From Clostridiales bacterium UBA8153 (GTDB lineage: Bacteria > Bacillota > Sulfobacillia > UBA8153): 15,758 nucleotides of DNA. Shown here piece by piece: positions 13,645-15,758 of the stretch (within the stretch, counting starts at the first letter, position 1; the number at the start of each line of letters is the position of its first letter). A program made the position numbers and the translations under genes. The notes beneath the pieces were generated by a model. That model did not search any database and was not told the DNA's origin. It worked only from the letters and a program-made list of their open reading frames with translations. Location: the NCBI GenBank assembly GCA_003449495.1, contig DMHJ01000100.1, positions 1-15,758 on the forward strand. Reading direction: 5' to 3'.

Positions 13645-14552
13645 TCAGGACTTTCGACGAGCTATTGCAGGCGGCCCAGCGGGGAGCCGCCGCGCGGGTG
13701 GCCGTGGCCATGGCCGGAGACTTGGAGGCATTGGAGGCGGTTAAAGAGGCGGCGGACCTGGGACTGGCCAGAGGCATCCTCATCGGAGACCCCGGCGAGA
13801 TCGGCAGGTCGGCCGGGCTGGTGGGACTGGACCTTTCCGATCAGGAGGTGGTGGCGGAGACCGATCCGGAGAACGCCGCGCGTTTGGCGGTGCAGGCGGT
13901 GCGGTCGGGCCAGGCCAACGTGCTCATGAAGGGTCGACTGCAGACTGCCGATTTGCTGCGGGCGGTGCTGGACCGGGAACGGGGGCTCCGCACCGGCCGG
14001 CCCCTGAGCCACGTGGCGGTCATGGAGCTGCAGGGAGAAAGGCGGCTGATCCTGGTCACCGACGGTGGGGTGAACATCGCGCCGGATGTAGCCCGCAAGG
14101 CCCAGATCATCGAGAACGCCGTGCTGGTGGCGAAAACGCTGGGCATGGAGACTCCCCGGGTGGCGGTGCTGGCGGCGGTGGAGGTGATCAACCCGGAGAT
14201 GCCTGCCACCATCGACGCGGCCATGCTGGCGAAAATGGCCGACCGGCGGCAGATCCGCAGTGCCATCGTCGACGGTCCCCTGGCCTTGGATGTGGCCATT
14301 TCCCGGGCGGCCGCCGAGCACAAACGACTGCACAGCCCGGTGGCCGGACAGGCCGATATCCTACTGGCCCCCAACATTGAGGCCGGGAACATCCTGGCCA
14401 AATCCCTGCAGTATTTTGCCGGCGCCACCATGGCCGGGGTGGTGGTAGGGGCCCTGGTGCCCATCGTGGTGCTGTCCCGGGCCGATCAAGCCGAGAGCAA
14501 ACTCTTATCTATAGCGTTGGCCAAGCGTCTGGCAGAGCATGGAGATGACTGA
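13641..14552 (+). CDS. ptb: Phosphate butyryltransferase
   Basis: This 303-aa protein belongs to the phosphotransacetylase/Ptb family and exchanges CoA for phosphate on butyryl-CoA or branched-chain acyl-CoA, supplying the acyl phosphate to butyrate kinase. The segments G-D-P, V-L-M-K-G-R-L-Q-T, L-S-H-V-A-V, V-T-D-G-G-V-N-I-A-P, A-A-V-E-V-I-N-P-E-M, I-V-D-G-P-L-A-L-D and L-L-A-P-N-I-E-A-G-N-I all fit Ptb. The GTG at 13641 overlaps the buk stop and has GGAGGAGAGGAG upstream; an extension to 13605 would run into the kinase gene and is unlikely. Only one copy is present in the window although the two neighbouring gene types are doubled. Confidence 0.95.
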   Translation: MIRTFDELLQAAQRGAAARVAVAMAGDLEALEAVKEAADLGLARGILIGDPGEIGRSAGLVGLDLSDQEVVAETDPENAARLAVQAVRSGQANVLMKGRLQTADLLRAVLDRERGLRTGRPLSHVAVMELQGERRLILVTDGGVNIAPDVARKAQIIENAVLVAKTLGMETPRVAVLAAVEVINPEMPATIDAAMLAKMADRRQIRSAIVDGPLALDVAISRAAAEHKRLHSPVAGQADILLAPNIEAGNILAKSLQYFAGATMAGVVVGALVPIVVLSRADQAESKLLSIALAKRLAEHGDD

Positions 14553-14566
14553 AGGGAGGTAGCAGC

Positions 14567-15637
14567 GTGGAAGTGTTCAAACTTATGGAGGAGTACGGCC
14601 ACGAGCAAGTGGTGTTCTGCCGCGACCGGGTATCGGGACTCCAGGCCATCATCAGCCTCCACGACACCACGCTGGGCCCGGGTCTAGGGGGAACCCGCAT
14701 GTGGCCGTATGCCGGTGAAGACGAAGCCCTGGTGGACGTGCTCAGGTTGGCCGAGGGCATGACCTACAAAAACGCCGTCATGGGGCTCAACTTCGGCGGC
14801 GGCAAAGCCGTGATCCTGGGGGATCCCCGCCGGGACAAGAGCGAAGTGCTGTTGCGGGCCTTTGGCAAGTTCGTCCAGTCCCTGGGAGGTCGTTACATCA
14901 CCGCCGAGGATGTGGGCATGAGTGCCGGGGACATGGCGGTGATCAGGTCGGAAACCCGGTACGTGGCCGGACTGCCCGAAACCAGCGGCGACCCCTCTCC
15001 GGCCACGGCCTGGGGAGTGTACCGGGGGATGAAGGCGTGTGCGCGCTTGGCCTTCGGGGAGGAGAGCCTGCAAGGCAAAGTCGTGGCCGTCCAAGGCATG
15101 GGTAGCGTCGGCCGTCACCTGGCCCGCCACCTGCACGAGGAGGGCGCCCGGCTGGTAGTGGCGGACATCCACCCGGACCGGGTGGAGCCGGCCCGGCGGG
15201 AGTTCGGAGCCCAAGTAGTGGCACCCGAGGCCATTTACGGCGTGCCGTGCGACATTTTCTCGCCCAACGCCCTGGGAGCGGTGGTAAACGACCGGACCGT
15301 CGAGGAGTTCAAGTGCAAGATCATAGCGGGCGGGGCCAATAACCAGCTGGCTGCTCCCCGCCACGGCCGGCTGCTGGCGGAGCGCGGCATTCTCTACGCG
15401 CCCGACTTCGTCATCAACGGGGGCGGGGTTACCAACGTGGCCGACGAGTTCGGCCCCGGCGGCTACCACCAGTCCCGGGCTTACGAGCGCATCTCCCGCA
15501 TCTACGACAAGGTCCTGGAAGTGCTCAACCTCAGCCGCCAGCAGGGGATCTACCCGCATGAAGCCGCCCACGTGGTGGCGCGGCGGCGGCTGGAAGAACT
15601 GGGGCAGCTCAAAAGGATGCACGTACCCCGGTGTTAG
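14567..15637 (+). CDS. bcd: Leucine dehydrogenase, canonical copy
   Basis: This 356-aa NAD-dependent dehydrogenase converts Leu, Ile and Val to 2-oxo acids. It keeps the standard pattern: L-G-P-G-L-G-G-T-R-M-W, M-T-Y-K-N-A with K68, L-N-F-G-G-G-K with K80, Y-I-T-A-E-D-V-G with D115, G-D-P-S-P-A-T-A-W-G-V-Y-R-G-M-K and the Rossmann G-M-G-S-V-G. It resembles the paralogue at 11499 along its whole length but is closer to textbook leucine dehydrogenase. The GTG at 14567 is preceded by AAGGGAGGT, 14 bases after ptb, so the gene belongs to the same transcript. The oxo acids would feed a branched-chain oxo-acid dehydrogenase or oxidoreductase, which is not in the window. Confidence 0.95.
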   Translation: MEVFKLMEEYGHEQVVFCRDRVSGLQAIISLHDTTLGPGLGGTRMWPYAGEDEALVDVLRLAEGMTYKNAVMGLNFGGGKAVILGDPRRDKSEVLLRAFGKFVQSLGGRYITAEDVGMSAGDMAVIRSETRYVAGLPETSGDPSPATAWGVYRGMKACARLAFGEESLQGKVVAVQGMGSVGRHLARHLHEEGARLVVADIHPDRVEPARREFGAQVVAPEAIYGVPCDIFSPNALGAVVNDRTVEEFKCKIIAGGANNQLAAPRHGRLLAERGILYAPDFVINGGGVTNVADEFGPGGYHQSRAYERISRIYDKVLEVLNLSRQQGIYPHEAAHVVARRRLEELGQLKRMHVPRC

Positions 15638-15758
15638 CGGGGAAAGGCCGGGCATGGGCGGGACCGGCCCGCTTGGTGCTGGTGGTAAACCCCGGCTCCA
15701 CCAGCACCAAGCTGGCGCTGTGCAGCCGCACTGAAGTGCTGCAGGTGAGGAAAGTGGA
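15631..15758 (+). CDS. buk: Butyrate kinase, copy 2 (5' part only, cut by window end)
   Basis: The frame reads L-V-L-V-V-N-P-G-S-T-S-T-K-L-A-L-C-S-R, the conserved start of butyrate kinase with the Asn-Pro-Gly-Ser phosphate loop. It runs off the window. The start is uncertain: GTG at 15631 overlaps the end of the leucine dehydrogenase gene by seven bases and gives a 14-residue extension, while TTG at 15673 or GTG at 15676 fit the family better but lack a clear ribosome-binding site. The ATG at 15654 is out of frame. Together with copy 1 it shows that the dehydrogenase-kinase pair occurs twice. Confidence 0.85.
   Translation, partial: MLAGKGRAWAGPARLVLVVNPGSTSTKLALCSRTEVLQVRKV

Noticed and set aside
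14684..15655. 323-aa antisense open frame opposite leucine dehydrogenase
   Set aside because: Same reason; codon pattern and motifs support only the + strand.
1..15758. CRISPR arrays, tRNA or rRNA genes, insertion sequences
   Set aside because: No regularly spaced repeats, no cloverleaf or rRNA segments and no transposase motifs were seen.

Overview
The window is a GC-rich, gene-dense stretch with every recognised gene on the + strand. Spo0A, the remains of SpoIVB, and the order xseA-xseB-ispA-(OLE RNA)-oapA-dxs-tlyA-nadK-argR-recN-spo0A point to an endospore-lineage Firmicute. The best guess is a thermophilic or otherwise extremophilic anaerobe of the Moorella/Desulfotomaculum-like Clostridia. 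That guess rests on gene order, GC richness and the known distribution of OLE RNA, not on a marker-gene tree.

Left part (1-2422): the 3' end of xseA, then xseB and ispA, then about 670 bp with no protein gene before oapA. This gap sits exactly where OLE RNA (Ornate, Large, Extremophilic RNA) is found. It begins with an excellent extended -10 promoter embedded in the ispA stop region. It is followed by a 185-aa four-helix membrane protein that I read as OapA, the OLE-associated protein that brings the RNA to the membrane. This is the most remarkable element in the window; OLE is a described class, but its biochemical function is still open.

Middle (2423-8363): dxs, tlyA, nadK, argR and recN form a compact colinear run with stop-start overlaps or short gaps. 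They cover isoprenoid precursor synthesis, rRNA methylation, NADP synthesis, arginine control and DNA repair. A hairpin followed by a T-rich run ends recN.

Sporulation part (8364-9515): a 400-bp stretch holds a decayed C-terminal fragment of spoIVB, which normally lies intact between recN and spo0A. It also holds plausible sigma-H, sigma-A and 0A-box signals, and then an intact spo0A.

Right part (9589-15758): a two-PAS sigma-54 activator is followed by a -24/-12 promoter. A triplet of TGCAGA half-sites lies about 125 bp upstream of the predicted start of transcription. The promoter faces a branched-chain amino acid / acyl-CoA operon: leucine dehydrogenase-like gene 1, butyrate kinase 1, phosphate butyryltransferase, leucine dehydrogenase 2, and butyrate kinase 2 (cut by the window end). 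This resembles the BkdR/SigL-controlled ptb-bcd-buk-bkd operon of Bacillus subtilis, but with duplicated dehydrogenase and kinase genes. The encoded route would deaminate Leu/Ile/Val to 2-oxo acids and, after oxidation to acyl-CoA by an enzyme not in the window, recover ATP through acyl phosphate.
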